DNA of 59,258 bases from an uncultured Eubacteriales bacterium (GCA_900548285.1 URKE01000006.1:1-59258); one strand, 5' to 3'; shown: positions 41,042 through 49,311, counted from the first letter of the stretch. Notes: a model not told the origin generated them from the sequence alone. Numbers and translations: made by a program.

Positions 41042-41115
41042 CTTTTGCCGTAAATTATGCCGTCGTCTTTTGCCGTAAATCAGCCGTCGTCTTTTGCCGT
41101 AAATTATGCCGTCGC
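41042..41115 (+). repeat. Three-copy 24-25-bp tandem repeat
   Basis: Three units beginning CTTTTGCCGTAAAT at 41042, 41067 and 41091, each ending GCCGTCG followed by T or C. The middle copy lacks one base. It lies just upstream of the LysR promoter. Confidence 0.85.
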
Positions 41116-41190
41116 CTTTTCGCGGCGCGGTCTGATATATTTGGGGTTGCCGCCTATTGCTTTGTAGCCACAGGTGATTGCGTTTTGGCA

Positions 41191-41216
41191 AAGTTCGTTT
41201 TATTCTTGGCCGGCAT
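41191..41216 (+). repeat. Dispersed repeat, solo copy forming the end of the MATE gene
   Basis: AGTTCGTTTTATTCTTGGCC and the following GGCAT match the right end of the 7399-7680 element. The reverse strand encodes the last MATE residues (DAGQE) and its TAA stop. Confidence 0.65.
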
Positions 41217-42603
41217 CGGTCGGCTGAAAATCCAAGGATTTACGTTTTTTCAAAGCGGCGTAAGAAACGAAGAAATAAATCGTTTCCGCAATGCCGGTTA
41301 TTATCCAGGAAACGGGATAAAGCAGGAACAAAGACGTTATGGTTTTGTAATGCGCGAAAACGGTGTAAATCCACACCACGCGGAACACGCACGAGCCTAA
41401 AATAACGACTATCGTCGGAACGAGGCTCTTGCCGATTCCGCGCGAAGCGGCTATTGCGTTATCCATAAACGCCGATAAACAGAACGAAAAGCCCATGATT
41501 TTAAGTTTCTGCATGCCTGCGGCGATGACTTCGGGATCGCCGTCGAACATGGAGAGGAAAAGGTCTCCTTTGAAAAACGCGAGAGCGCCGAGAACAAGTC
41601 CGAACGCGAACGCGTAAAGCGTGGTTACGTAATAACTCTTGATCGCTCTGGCCGGCTTGCCCGCGCCGTAATTCTGACCGATGAACGTCGAGCAGGCGGT
41701 GTAAAACGCCATCATTATGTTGTAAATTATCGTGTCGGCGTTCTGGGCGGTGTTTATGCCCGTAACCTGCTTGTATTCAAATTCGTTTATGCCCACCTGA
41801 ATAAAGATGTTCGCCACGGCGAATATTCCGTTCTGAATCCCCGCGGGGACGCCGAGCGCGAGGACTTCGCCCGCTTTTTCCCATTTGTACGTGAAGTTTT
41901 TCAGGTCGAGCTTGTGAGCGTCCTTTATTTTTAAAAGCCTTACGGTGACGGCCACGGCAGACATATATTGCGTTATCACGCTTGCGAGAGCCACGCCTTC
42001 CACGTCCAGCCCGCAAACGAGAACGAAGAAAAAGTTAAGACCGATGTTTGCGATTCCCGAAACGGCGAGGTAGATAAGCGGTCTTTTGGTATCTCCCGCC
42101 GCGCTTAAAACGCCGTTACCGTAATTGAAAATCGCAAGCGCGGGCATGCCGAACGAGAAAATGCGGAAATAAGTTACGGCTTTGTCGAGCAATTCGGCTT
42201 TTGTGTTTAAAAGTTCGAGCAGTTGCCTTGCCAGAAAAAAACATAAAACGAAGATTATCACGCCCATAGCCGCGCTTAAAACGAGAGAGGTGTCCACCGT
42301 TTCTTTAACGTCTTTTTCTCTCTTTGCGCCCAAGTATTGAGCGACCTTTACGTTTATTCCCGCGCCGATGCCTATCAGAAAACCCGTGAAAAGGGTTAAA
42401 AGCGTGCTTGTAGAGCCGACCGCGCCGACAGGAACAGTCGAATCCGCGACGCCTTTGCCGACGATGATTACGTCGGAAATATTGAACAGCACCTGCAGGA
42501 TCTGCGAAGCCATCAGCGGCAGACTGAACAGGATTATGCCCTTAAACAGGGAACCTTCCGTAAAAGTTGTCGAAGATTTATGTTTTTGCGTAAGTTCTTT
42601 CAT
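41200..42603 (-). CDS. MATE-family efflux transporter
   Basis: A 467-residue protein with about twelve membrane helices in two repeats of six. Typical starts of each half are FKGIILFSLPLMASQILQVLFNISDVIIVG and GEVLALGVPAGIQNGIFAVANIFIQ. Family members export cationic drugs or metabolites by Na+ or H+ exchange. It is the last gene of the feoA-feoB-RluA-MATE cluster, overlapping the RluA gene by 26 nt. Its C-terminal codons and stop are supplied by a copy of the dispersed repeat. Confidence 0.9.
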   Translation of the reverse strand: MKELTQKHKSSTTFTEGSLFKGIILFSLPLMASQILQVLFNISDVIIVGKGVADSTVPVGAVGSTSTLLTLFTGFLIGIGAGINVKVAQYLGAKREKDVKETVDTSLVLSAAMGVIIFVLCFFLARQLLELLNTKAELLDKAVTYFRIFSFGMPALAIFNYGNGVLSAAGDTKRPLIYLAVSGIANIGLNFFFVLVCGLDVEGVALASVITQYMSAVAVTVRLLKIKDAHKLDLKNFTYKWEKAGEVLALGVPAGIQNGIFAVANIFIQVGINEFEYKQVTGINTAQNADTIIYNIMMAFYTACSTFIGQNYGAGKPARAIKSYYVTTLYAFAFGLVLGALAFFKGDLFLSMFDGDPEVIAAGMQKLKIMGFSFCLSAFMDNAIAASRGIGKSLVPTIVVILGSCVFRVVWIYTVFAHYKTITSLFLLYPVSWIITGIAETIYFFVSYAALKKRKSLDFQPTDAGQE

Positions 42604-43465
42604 CTTCAGTTTTTGGATTTGTTTTGCCTTGAGTGTGTTTTTGGGGGTTCGGCAACGTAAACGTTTTGCCGTTGAGGTAAAAAAGCGGGCTTTCCTTGCC
42701 GAACCGCAGTTCGGTTTTATACGCCGTGAGCGACTGTGTTTTTTCTTTAAATCTATCGTTAATCGACTTATAGCCGTATTTTCCGTCGCCGATTAAGGGG
42801 TGTCCCACATGCGCGAGGTGCGCGCGGATCTGATGAGTTTTCCCCGTTACGAGTTCGACGTTCAGCAAGGACGTTTCTCCGTCGTCCGATAAAACTTCGT
42901 AGCGCGTTATGATTTTGACCGCGCCTTTTTTCGGTTCGTCGAAAATTTTCACTTCCGATTTTTCCGCGTCTTTTATAAGGTACGCTTCCAGCGTTGCCTC
43001 TTTTTTGGCAAACGTTCCGTAAACTCTCGCCAGATAATATTTGTTAAAAGATCGGTTTTTAAAGCCTTTCAGCAGTTCGTCGTTCGCAATCGGATTCAAA
43101 GCGAAGAACATAATTCCGTCGGTGTTTCTGTCGAGCCGATGAACGAAAAACGCGGTCGGGCGGGTTTTCTTTATCAGTTCGTAAAAATCTTCCGAAGTTA
43201 TGCCTTTGGGTTTGATTGCGACGAGGATATTTTCGTCCTCGAAGAGAACGTTTTCCGCGCGGTTGTCGCGGGCGGTGGTGTAAACGCTTATCTCGTCGCC
43301 TTTGGCAACGGCGACGTCTTTGTTCGTTCTTTCTCCGTTGATTTTCACGTCTTTTTGTCGGATCAACTTCATAACCAGCGAATAAGACATCGCACCGTTG
43401 AAGCGGGCGAGAATCGCTTCGGAAAGTTTTTCGTTGCCGTTGGCTTTAAATTTTATCAGATTCAT
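42578..43465 (-). CDS. RluA-family 23S rRNA/tRNA pseudouridine synthase
   Basis: A 295-residue enzyme. An S4-like RNA-binding N-terminus (about 10-65, LVMKLIRQKDVKINGERT) is followed by the synthase domain with the catalytic aspartate in HRLDRNTDG (about 114-122). KTHQIRAHLAHVGHPLIGDGKYG is also typical. The C-terminal tail is basic. The RNA target (RluC/D-like or tRNA) cannot be told from sequence. It overlaps feoB by 4 nt. A copy of the 13-mer (42760-42772) encodes YKSI. Confidence 0.9.
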   Translation of the reverse strand: MNLIKFKANGNEKLSEAILARFNGAMSYSLVMKLIRQKDVKINGERTNKDVAVAKGDEISVYTTARDNRAENVLFEDENILVAIKPKGITSEDFYELIKKTRPTAFFVHRLDRNTDGIMFFALNPIANDELLKGFKNRSFNKYYLARVYGTFAKKEATLEAYLIKDAEKSEVKIFDEPKKGAVKIITRYEVLSDDGETSLLNVELVTGKTHQIRAHLAHVGHPLIGDGKYGYKSINDRFKEKTQSLTAYKTELRFGKESPLFYLNGKTFTLPNPQKHTQGKTNPKTEDERTYAKT

Positions 43466-45240
43466 ATAAAAATTCCCGTGAAAAAATATATCGCGTAAGC
43501 CGCAGAGAGAGCGACAAGCAGTTGATAAACCGCCGAAATCAGAGCGTACTTAAACCCGATCGTTTTTCTTATCGCAGAAAGAGCGGTTAAGCAGGGCGTG
43601 TAAAGGTAACAGAACGCGATCAGCGCAAGTCCCTGGTTGATCGCGAGGCGTAAACCCTCGGGATAAAGGAGCGCGAACGACGAAACGACGCTTTCTTTCG
43701 CGAATATTCCCGAAAGGAGCGCGGCGGGCATGCGCCAGTCGAATCCCATAGGTCTGAACGCGAACGCGAAAACCGAGCCGAGCCGCGCCAGAACCGAACG
43801 GTCGATTTCCCGTTGCGGGAGAAGTTCGACGTTCGGCGAAACGTTTGCGCCCAGCCACACCGCCAGCGAAACGCAGAACACGACGGTGGATAATCTGATT
43901 ATAAACTCTTTGAAAGTTTTTAGCAAGGATTTTAACAGGGGGTGTAACTTCGGAATTTTCAGGTCGGCGATTTCTTCTGTCAAAGGCTCCGGTTTTTCCT
44001 TGATGACGGTTTTCGAGAGCAGCAGAGAATGAACGAGCGGGGCGACGAGCGACAGGAGATATACGCCGCAGATTACGAGAAAAGCGTATTTTTCAAACGC
44101 CGCTTTGGCAACGAAAAGATAAACGGGCGTTCTTGCCGAGCAACTTATAAAAGGCATGGAAAGAACCGCGCGGAGCCGCACGTTTTCGTCGTCTATTCCG
44201 TTCGCCGTAACCGCGGAAACCGCCGTGCAACCGAATCCGCAGGAAAGGGAATAAACGCTTTTGCCGGAGAGAGAAAAGAATTTCAACGCTCCGTCCGTAA
44301 CGGCGGAAATTCTCGAAAGGTAGCCCGACTGGTCGAGAAAATCAAGACAGAAAGACAGGGCGCATATCTGAGGAATGAATTCCGCCACGCCGGACAGTCC
44401 GCCTATAACGCCCTCGGAGAGCAGTCTTGCGAGAAAAAAATTGCGCGAAGAAAGCGAATCGTAAATCCGTTTAGCGAAAAAATCATTCAATAATCGACTT
44501 ATAGCCCCGCTTATCGCCGCTATCGGGGAACGATTGCCGAACGCGAACCAGAAACAGAACAGCATGACGAGGACGAAAACGGGGAGAGCGGTGAATTTGC
44601 CCGTTACGATTTTTTCGAGCGTTGCGCGGCGTTTTTTCGGCGCGACGTAGCCGAACGGCTCGTTCGTCGCTCGTAAAATCGGAGTTTCGCCGAATATCGC
44701 TTCCTTTAATTTTCTCACGTCACGCTCGTTTATCGCTTCGCCGCAGATAACTTCAACGCCTGCGCTTTTGCCGAATTCTTCCGCGTTAAGTTCGCCGCCG
44801 CGCTTCAAAAAGTCTGCGTATAAGTTGATAAACGCAACAATCGGCACACCGAACGATTTCAGTTCGCGGATTAATCTCAGCCCGCGTTTCAGTTTTTCCG
44901 CTTCTATGACGACGACGATTAAGGAGTATCCGCCCGCTTTTAAGGTTTCCGCGGCGGCGTTTTCTTCGGCGTCGTGATTTTTGAGAGAATAAATGCCCGG
45001 AACGTCGATTATTTCCGCCGTTTCGTTTTTCAGCCGGGCGGTCGCGCTCACGCTTTCAACCGTAACGCCGTGCCAGTTTCCCACCTTTTCGTTTCTGCCC
45101 GTCAATGCGTTGAAAAGCGTGGTCTTTCCCGCGTTCGGGTTTCCCACGAGAACGATTTTGCGTTTGCCCGTTTCGCGTTTTTCGGCGTTTTGATTATCGT
45201 CCTTGCGTTTGCCGACGACGTGTTTATTATTTTCTGCCAT
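43462..45240 (-). CDS. feoB: Ferrous iron transporter FeoB
   Basis: I chose ATG 45240 (MAENNK), with GGGGG upstream and 16 nt after the feoA stop; an upstream ATG inside feoA is possible. The 592-residue protein has an N-terminal G domain: G1 GNPNAGKTT, G2 region GNWHGVTVE and G3 DVPG. The membrane part has the gate motifs SCGFGCTAVSAV and FISCSARTPVY. The usual G4 motif NxxD is replaced by NLYAD, which puts the aspartate one residue late, so nucleotide specificity may be altered. It imports Fe2+, needed for the many FeS proteins nearby. Confidence 0.93.
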   Translation of the reverse strand: MAENNKHVVGKRKDDNQNAEKRETGKRKIVLVGNPNAGKTTLFNALTGRNEKVGNWHGVTVESVSATARLKNETAEIIDVPGIYSLKNHDAEENAAAETLKAGGYSLIVVVIEAEKLKRGLRLIRELKSFGVPIVAFINLYADFLKRGGELNAEEFGKSAGVEVICGEAINERDVRKLKEAIFGETPILRATNEPFGYVAPKKRRATLEKIVTGKFTALPVFVLVMLFCFWFAFGNRSPIAAISGAISRLLNDFFAKRIYDSLSSRNFFLARLLSEGVIGGLSGVAEFIPQICALSFCLDFLDQSGYLSRISAVTDGALKFFSLSGKSVYSLSCGFGCTAVSAVTANGIDDENVRLRAVLSMPFISCSARTPVYLFVAKAAFEKYAFLVICGVYLLSLVAPLVHSLLLSKTVIKEKPEPLTEEIADLKIPKLHPLLKSLLKTFKEFIIRLSTVVFCVSLAVWLGANVSPNVELLPQREIDRSVLARLGSVFAFAFRPMGFDWRMPAALLSGIFAKESVVSSFALLYPEGLRLAINQGLALIAFCYLYTPCLTALSAIRKTIGFKYALISAVYQLLVALSAAYAIYFFTGIFI

Positions 45241-45256
45241 AATCTGCCCCCGATTT

Positions 45257-45502
45257 TTATCGCTCATATTCCGTGACTTCATCAGCGACTTCGATGTTTT
45301 CGGCGATTTCTTTACCGACGGCTATCGCCGCTCCGCTCGCGTCGATAATAAGCGTGGATTTGCCGATTTTTTTCGTTATCGTCACCGTTTCGCCGGGAAA
45401 AATCCCGAGTTTGTCCAATTTTGCGGTCTGTTTTTCCGTCAGGTTCACGGCGACGATTTTATAACGTTTTCCTGTAAGGCTGTCCGATAAACGATAAATC
45501 AT
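45257..45502 (-). CDS. feoA: Ferrous iron transport protein FeoA
   Basis: An 81-residue SH3-like FeoA protein (KLDKLGIFPGETVTITKKIGKSTLIIDASGAAIAVGKEIAENI). It is required with FeoB for ferrous iron uptake and acts on the cytoplasmic side. No good ribosome site precedes the ATG. First gene of the minus-strand cluster, divergent from the thiT promoter. Confidence 0.92.
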   Translation of the reverse strand: MIYRLSDSLTGKRYKIVAVNLTEKQTAKLDKLGIFPGETVTITKKIGKSTLIIDASGAAIAVGKEIAENIEVADEVTEYER

Positions 45503-45554
45503 AATATATGTTATTAAAAGCGCGATTCAAAAATGAAAAAACGCCGCAAAACGA

Positions 45555-45583
45555 TTGACATAAAAATTTTTTCGGCATATAAT
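45555..45583 (+). promoter_or_regulatory. Perfect-consensus promoter of the thiT riboswitch transcript
   Basis: TTGACA (45555-45560), 17 nt, TATAAT (45578-45583). The start is predicted near 45590, just before the riboswitch. Confidence 0.88.
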
Positions 45584-45594
45584 CAAGAAAAAAT

Positions 45595-45729
45595 AAAACG
45601 CTGGGGTGCTTGAAAGGCGAAACGCGAAACGCGAAATGCGAAACTCAAAACGCAAAACCGTGAAACGCTTTTCGGGCTGAGATTATACCCGTTGAACCTG
45701 ACAAGGTAATGCTTGTATGGAATTAAACG
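45595..45729 (+). ncRNA. TPP riboswitch (THI element) with expanded P3 loop
   Basis: Conserved blocks CTGGGGTGC (45601-45609), GGGCTGAGA (45674-45682), ACCCGTTGAACCTGA and GGTAATGC...GGAA identify the TPP aptamer. P3 can form an 11-bp stem (45609-45619 with 45666-45676). Its loop is 46 nt of heptad repeats close to GCGAAAC, much longer than usual. A stem ATGCGGC/GCCGCAT followed by TTTT just upstream of the gene may be the expression platform. Confidence 0.92.
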
Positions 45730-45738
45730 CGAATTTTC

Positions 45739-45764
45739 TTGTATTTATTCTTGGCTGGTATGCC
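45739..45764 (+). repeat. Dispersed repeat, solo copy between riboswitch and thiT
   Basis: TATTTATTCTTGGCTGGTAT matches the core of the right end of the 7399-7680 element with a few changes. It lies in the thiT leader. Confidence 0.55.
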
Positions 45765-45833
45765 TCGGCGCGCGATATGCGGCGGGGTTTTATTATGCCT
45801 TAATTTTGCCGCATTTTCCGCAAAGGAGAAATT

Positions 45834-46934
45834 ATGAAGGATTTGTTGACTCTCGACAAGGGTACTCTTAAAACGGTGATAACCGCCGTTCAGGAGTTTT
45901 CCCTCTGGCTCACGCTCGCGATTGCCGCGGCGCTTCTCATCGCGTTCGCGATCGTATGGTTTAAGAAAAAGGACGCTCTCGCAAGTTTCAAAAAAGTGTT
46001 TGCGGGCGTTATAATCGGCTATTCCGTAACGCTAATCGCGGTTATTTTGTATCTGCAGATCGCAAGAATGAAAGTTAAAGGCGAACTTGACGCCAACTTC
46101 TTCCTCGTCGTCGGATTTTTCGCGGCGTTGCTCGTAACCGTAATTGCAGGACTTATTCTCGGCAAATGCGCCCCCAGGGCTTATAAATATTTCGCTTATA
46201 TCGCCCTTGCCGTGGTCGCCGCTTACGTCGTAGTGCTTCTTTGCGTTCTTCCCACCGTCGGCGACGATTACAAGCCCCAAAACAACGCGGGATATTACGT
46301 TTTCTCGTTCGCTCTCATCGCGGCGATAATCGTTCTTGCGTTTCTTTTCGACAGACGCGAAGGAGCGGCTTCTCAGACGAAGAGCCTTGCTTACGCCGGC
46401 GTTTGCGTCGCGCTTTCTTTCGCTCTTTCTTACGTAAAGTTTTTCTCGCTCCCGATGGGCGGATCGGTAACGCTTGCGAGCATGCTCCCGCTTATGCTTT
46501 ACGCTTACGTTTTCGGCGCGAAAAAAGGCGTTTTCGCCGGCGTTATTTACGGTGTTCTGCAGTTTATTCAAAGTCCGCAGATTTATCAGCCGATGCAGGT
46601 TCTTCTCGATTATCCCATAGCGTTTTCCGCAATCGGACTTGCAGGTATCGCGAAAAACTTTAAGTTTTTGAAGGGCAACATGATCGCCGAACTCGTCGTC
46701 GGAATGACGATAGCCGTGCTTTTCCGTTACGCGGCGCACGTTATCAGCGGTTATTACGTATTTTACACTTGGTCCACGATGGACAATACTTTCCTTTACA
46801 GCGTGGCTTACAATTCGTTCACGCTCGTCGATCTCGCGATCGATATCGTTGCGGGAGTTCTGCTTTTGTCGTCTAAGAGCATGAGAAAATACGTTCGTTC
46901 GATAAACCCCGAGCCGCAGCCGCTCGAAGCGTAA
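45834..46934 (+). CDS. thiT: Energy-coupled thiamine transporter ThiT with extra N-terminal membrane domain
   Basis: A 366-residue membrane protein; ThiT is normally about 190. Residues about 183-355 match ThiT (LAYAGVCVALSFALSYVKFFSLPMGG, YVFGAKKGVFAGVIYGVLQFIQSPQIYQPMQVLLDYPIAF), the substrate-binding S-component of an ECF importer. Residues 1-178 add about five hydrophobic helices of no recognised family. The TPP riboswitch upstream confirms a role in thiamine uptake. The ECF module (two ATPases and EcfT) is not in the window. AAAGGAG precedes the start. Confidence 0.9.
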   Translation: MKDLLTLDKGTLKTVITAVQEFSLWLTLAIAAALLIAFAIVWFKKKDALASFKKVFAGVIIGYSVTLIAVILYLQIARMKVKGELDANFFLVVGFFAALLVTVIAGLILGKCAPRAYKYFAYIALAVVAAYVVVLLCVLPTVGDDYKPQNNAGYYVFSFALIAAIIVLAFLFDRREGAASQTKSLAYAGVCVALSFALSYVKFFSLPMGGSVTLASMLPLMLYAYVFGAKKGVFAGVIYGVLQFIQSPQIYQPMQVLLDYPIAFSAIGLAGIAKNFKFLKGNMIAELVVGMTIAVLFRYAAHVISGYYVFYTWSTMDNTFLYSVAYNSFTLVDLAIDIVAGVLLLSSKSMRKYVRSINPEPQPLEA

Positions 46935-46977
46935 TCCGTAAACGCGGTGAAACAATAATATAATAAAGCGGTACGTT

Positions 46978-47019
46978 CGCCGCAAGTCCGAAAAATTTTT
47001 CGGACTTGCGGCGTATTTT
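46978..47019 (+). terminator. Rho-independent terminator of thiT
   Basis: A stem of at least 16 bp (46978-46993 with 46998-47013) followed by a T run. Confidence 0.9.
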
Positions 47020-47033
47020 TTACGTTAAAATCG

Positions 47034-47062
47034 TTGACAATCAAAAAACGGAGTATTATAAT
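47034..47062 (+). promoter_or_regulatory. Perfect-consensus promoter of the isc operon
   Basis: TTGACA (47034-47039), 17 nt, TATAAT (47057-47062). The predicted start (about 47069) abuts the operator. Confidence 0.88.
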
Positions 47063-47070
47063 TACCACGG

Positions 47071-47095
47071 AATTCCTACCAAGCAGGTAGGAATT
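47071..47095. promoter_or_regulatory. Rrf2/IscR-type operator
   Basis: A perfect inverted repeat AATTCCTACC-N5-GGTAGGAATT directly after the promoter, where a bound regulator would block initiation. The next gene encodes an Rrf2 protein. Confidence 0.8.
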
Positions 47096-47119
47096 GAAAA
47101 GGTTTAAATAAACGAAAAA

Positions 47120-47512
47120 ATGAAACTATCCTCAAAAACGCATTACGGCGTGCAGATCCTGACCGTTTTAGGCGCGAAAAACGAAACGTATTCGGCAAAG
47201 GAACTTGAAAAATATACGGGTGTTTCGAGCAAATATCTCGAAAAAGTGCTGAAAATCCTGCTTTCGACGGGCGCGATAAAAGCGACGCGCGGCGCAAACG
47301 GCGGTTATTCGCTCGCGAAAAGCCCGGAAGAAATCAAAATGGGCGAAGTGGTGCGCGCGCTGGAAGAAGATAACATGGAAATTATAGGCTGCGTTACGAA
47401 GCCGGGTTGTTGTTGCCCCTCGAGCGCGCTGTGGAAAAAACTTTTCGACGGAATAAACGACGTGCTTGACGGCATTACGTTAAAAGATATAACAGAAGGA
47501 AGTTTAAAATGA
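47120..47512 (+). CDS. iscR: Rrf2-family FeS-cluster regulator (IscR-like)
   Basis: A 130-residue Rrf2 protein with a winged helix (about 1-60, YSAKELEKYTGVSSKYLEKVLKILLSTGAIKATRGANGGYSLAK) and a cysteine cluster CVTKPGCCC (about 91-99) suited to bind an FeS cluster. It sits first in an isc operon, and its stop overlaps nifS by 4 nt. Autoregulation through the palindrome at 47071-47095 is likely. Confidence 0.9.
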   Translation: MKLSSKTHYGVQILTVLGAKNETYSAKELEKYTGVSSKYLEKVLKILLSTGAIKATRGANGGYSLAKSPEEIKMGEVVRALEEDNMEIIGCVTKPGCCCPSSALWKKLFDGINDVLDGITLKDITEGSLK

Positions 47513-48696
47513 AAGAGATTTACCTCGATCACGCTGCGACGACTAAACTCGACGAGCGCGTACTGAAAAAAATGACGCCGTATTTTCTGGAATATTACGG
47601 CAACGCCAACAGTCAGCACGGAATGGGCAGGGATGCCCAGAAAGCCGTTGACGAGGCGCGCGACGAAATCGCCGCGCTCATCGGCGCGAAGCCGAGCGAA
47701 ATTTATTTCACGTCCGGCGGAACGGAAGCCGACAACTGGGTTCTGCGCGGAGTTTGCCACGCTCTTCGCGAAAAGGGCAGACACGTCATCATCACGAAAA
47801 TCGAACACGCGGCAATGCTCACAACCGCCGCCGAACTTGAAAAAGACGGCTTTGAATTTACTTTCGTCGGCGTGGATAAAGAGGGATTCGTCGATATCGA
47901 AGAATTGAAAAAGGCTATCCGTCCCGACACGATTCTGATTTCGTGTATGTATGCGAACAATGAAGTGGGGACGATCGAGCCGATTAAGGAAATCGTTGAA
48001 ATCGCTCATTCTCACGGAATTCTGTGCCACACCGACGCCGTTCAGGCGATGGGCGCGATGAGAATAAACGTTGCCGATCTCGGCGTGGACTTCATGAGTT
48101 TTTCGGCGCATAAGCTCAACGGGCCGAAAGGCATCGGCGCGCTTTATATCAAAACCGGCGCGCGCATCGGCAGGCTTATTTCGGGCGGTCATCAGGAGAG
48201 AACGAGAAGGGGCGGCACGACGAACGTTCCCGGCGCGGTAGGCTTTGCCGAAGCGTTGAGGCTCACTTACGAAACGCTCGAAGAGGACGCGAAATACGTC
48301 GCGTCGCTCAGGGATAGATTTATTAAACGAGTTACGGAAGAAATTCCTTACGTAAAACTCAACGGGCCGAAGGACGGAAGCAAAAGACTTCCGAACAACG
48401 CCGATTTTTCGTTCGAATATATCGAGGGAGAATCGATTTTGTTCTCGCTCGACCTTGCGGGGATAGCCGTATCGTCCGGATCGGCTTGCTCGTCAGGTTC
48501 GCTCGAACCGTCGCACGTTCTGCTTGCGCTCGGCGTGCCGGAAGAATTGGCTCACGGCTCGATAAGATTCACTTTCGGAAAAGAAAACACCGTCGAAGAA
48601 GTGGATTACACCGTGGATAAACTCAAAGAAATAGTGGACAGGCTCAGAAAAATGTCGCCGCTGTTCAAACTCGACGGAACGTTAAAGGAGGTTTAA
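47509..48696 (+). CDS. nifS: Cysteine desulfurase (NifS/IscS type)
   Basis: A 395-residue PLP enzyme that moves sulfur from cysteine to scaffold proteins. The lysine that binds PLP is in SFSAHKLNGPKG (about 201-212). The active-site cysteine lies in the loop SSGSACSSGSLEPSHVL (about 322-338). YLDHAATT at the N-terminus is typical. It overlaps iscR by 4 nt and is followed by nifU after 8 nt. Confidence 0.95.
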   Translation: MKEIYLDHAATTKLDERVLKKMTPYFLEYYGNANSQHGMGRDAQKAVDEARDEIAALIGAKPSEIYFTSGGTEADNWVLRGVCHALREKGRHVIITKIEHAAMLTTAAELEKDGFEFTFVGVDKEGFVDIEELKKAIRPDTILISCMYANNEVGTIEPIKEIVEIAHSHGILCHTDAVQAMGAMRINVADLGVDFMSFSAHKLNGPKGIGALYIKTGARIGRLISGGHQERTRRGGTTNVPGAVGFAEALRLTYETLEEDAKYVASLRDRFIKRVTEEIPYVKLNGPKDGSKRLPNNADFSFEYIEGESILFSLDLAGIAVSSGSACSSGSLEPSHVLLALGVPEELAHGSIRFTFGKENTVEEVDYTVDKLKEIVDRLRKMSPLFKLDGTLKEV

Positions 48697-48704
48697 AAGA
48701 TAGT

Positions 48705-49106
48705 ATGTATAACGAAAAAGTAATGGAAGCGTTTAAAAATCCGCAGAACGTGGGCGAAATAGAGGATTACAGCGGACTCGGAAAAGTCGGCAACGCCGCC
48801 TGCGGGGATATAATGCAGATCACGCTTAAAATCGAAAACGACGTCATCGTGGACGCAAAGTTCAAAACGTTCGGCTGCGCCGCGGCTATCGCCACGAGTT
48901 CCACCGCCACGCAGATGGTTATCGGAATGACGGTAGACGAAGCGTTGAAACTCACCAACAGAGCCGTCGTCGAAAAACTCGAGGGATTGCCTCCGCAGAA
49001 GTTGCATTGTTCCGTTCTTGCCGAAGAGGCTATAAAAGCCGCGATAGAAGATTACCGCAATCGTCAGAAAGGAATAGTCGCGGAAAAAGAACCCGAATAC
49101 GTTTAA
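48705..49106 (+). CDS. nifU: FeS-cluster scaffold protein (IscU/NifU N-terminal type)
   Basis: A 133-residue scaffold with the three cluster cysteines in NAACGDIM (about 30-37), KTFGCAAAIATSS and LHCSVLAEEAI. Length is normal for IscU-like proteins. AAGGAGG lies 12 nt upstream of the start, and a terminator follows. With nifS it supplies clusters for the hydrogenases and ferredoxins encoded nearby. Confidence 0.95.
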   Translation: MYNEKVMEAFKNPQNVGEIEDYSGLGKVGNAACGDIMQITLKIENDVIVDAKFKTFGCAAAIATSSTATQMVIGMTVDEALKLTNRAVVEKLEGLPPQKLHCSVLAEEAIKAAIEDYRNRQKGIVAEKEPEYV

Positions 49107-49123
49107 CGTGGTTAATAATCGAG

Positions 49124-49158
49124 CGCCGCGTTCCGAAAATTTCGGAACGCGGCGTTTT
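49124..49158 (+). terminator. Rho-independent terminator of the isc operon
   Basis: A 14-bp stem (49124-49137 with 49141-49154) followed by TTTTAC. Confidence 0.85.
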
Positions 49159-49188
49159 ACGGTTTTACAACTCGGTGAAGCGTTTAAC

Positions 49189-49217
49189 TTGACATTTTGC
49201 CTGCGTCGTATTATTAT
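49189..49217 (+). promoter_or_regulatory. Promoter of the prmA operon
   Basis: TTGACA (49189-49194), 17 nt, TATTAT (49212-49217), giving a leader of about 90 nt. Confidence 0.7.
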
Positions 49218-49311
49218 ATAAACAGAATTATAATCGCCTTGCAATCGGGAAAAACGGATATCGGAAATCCCGACAATCGACAAGCAGACAGAATTGACAA
49301 TCGGAGAAAAA

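Noticed and set aside
41042..41115. CRISPR array
   Set aside because: The three units are directly adjacent with no spacers.
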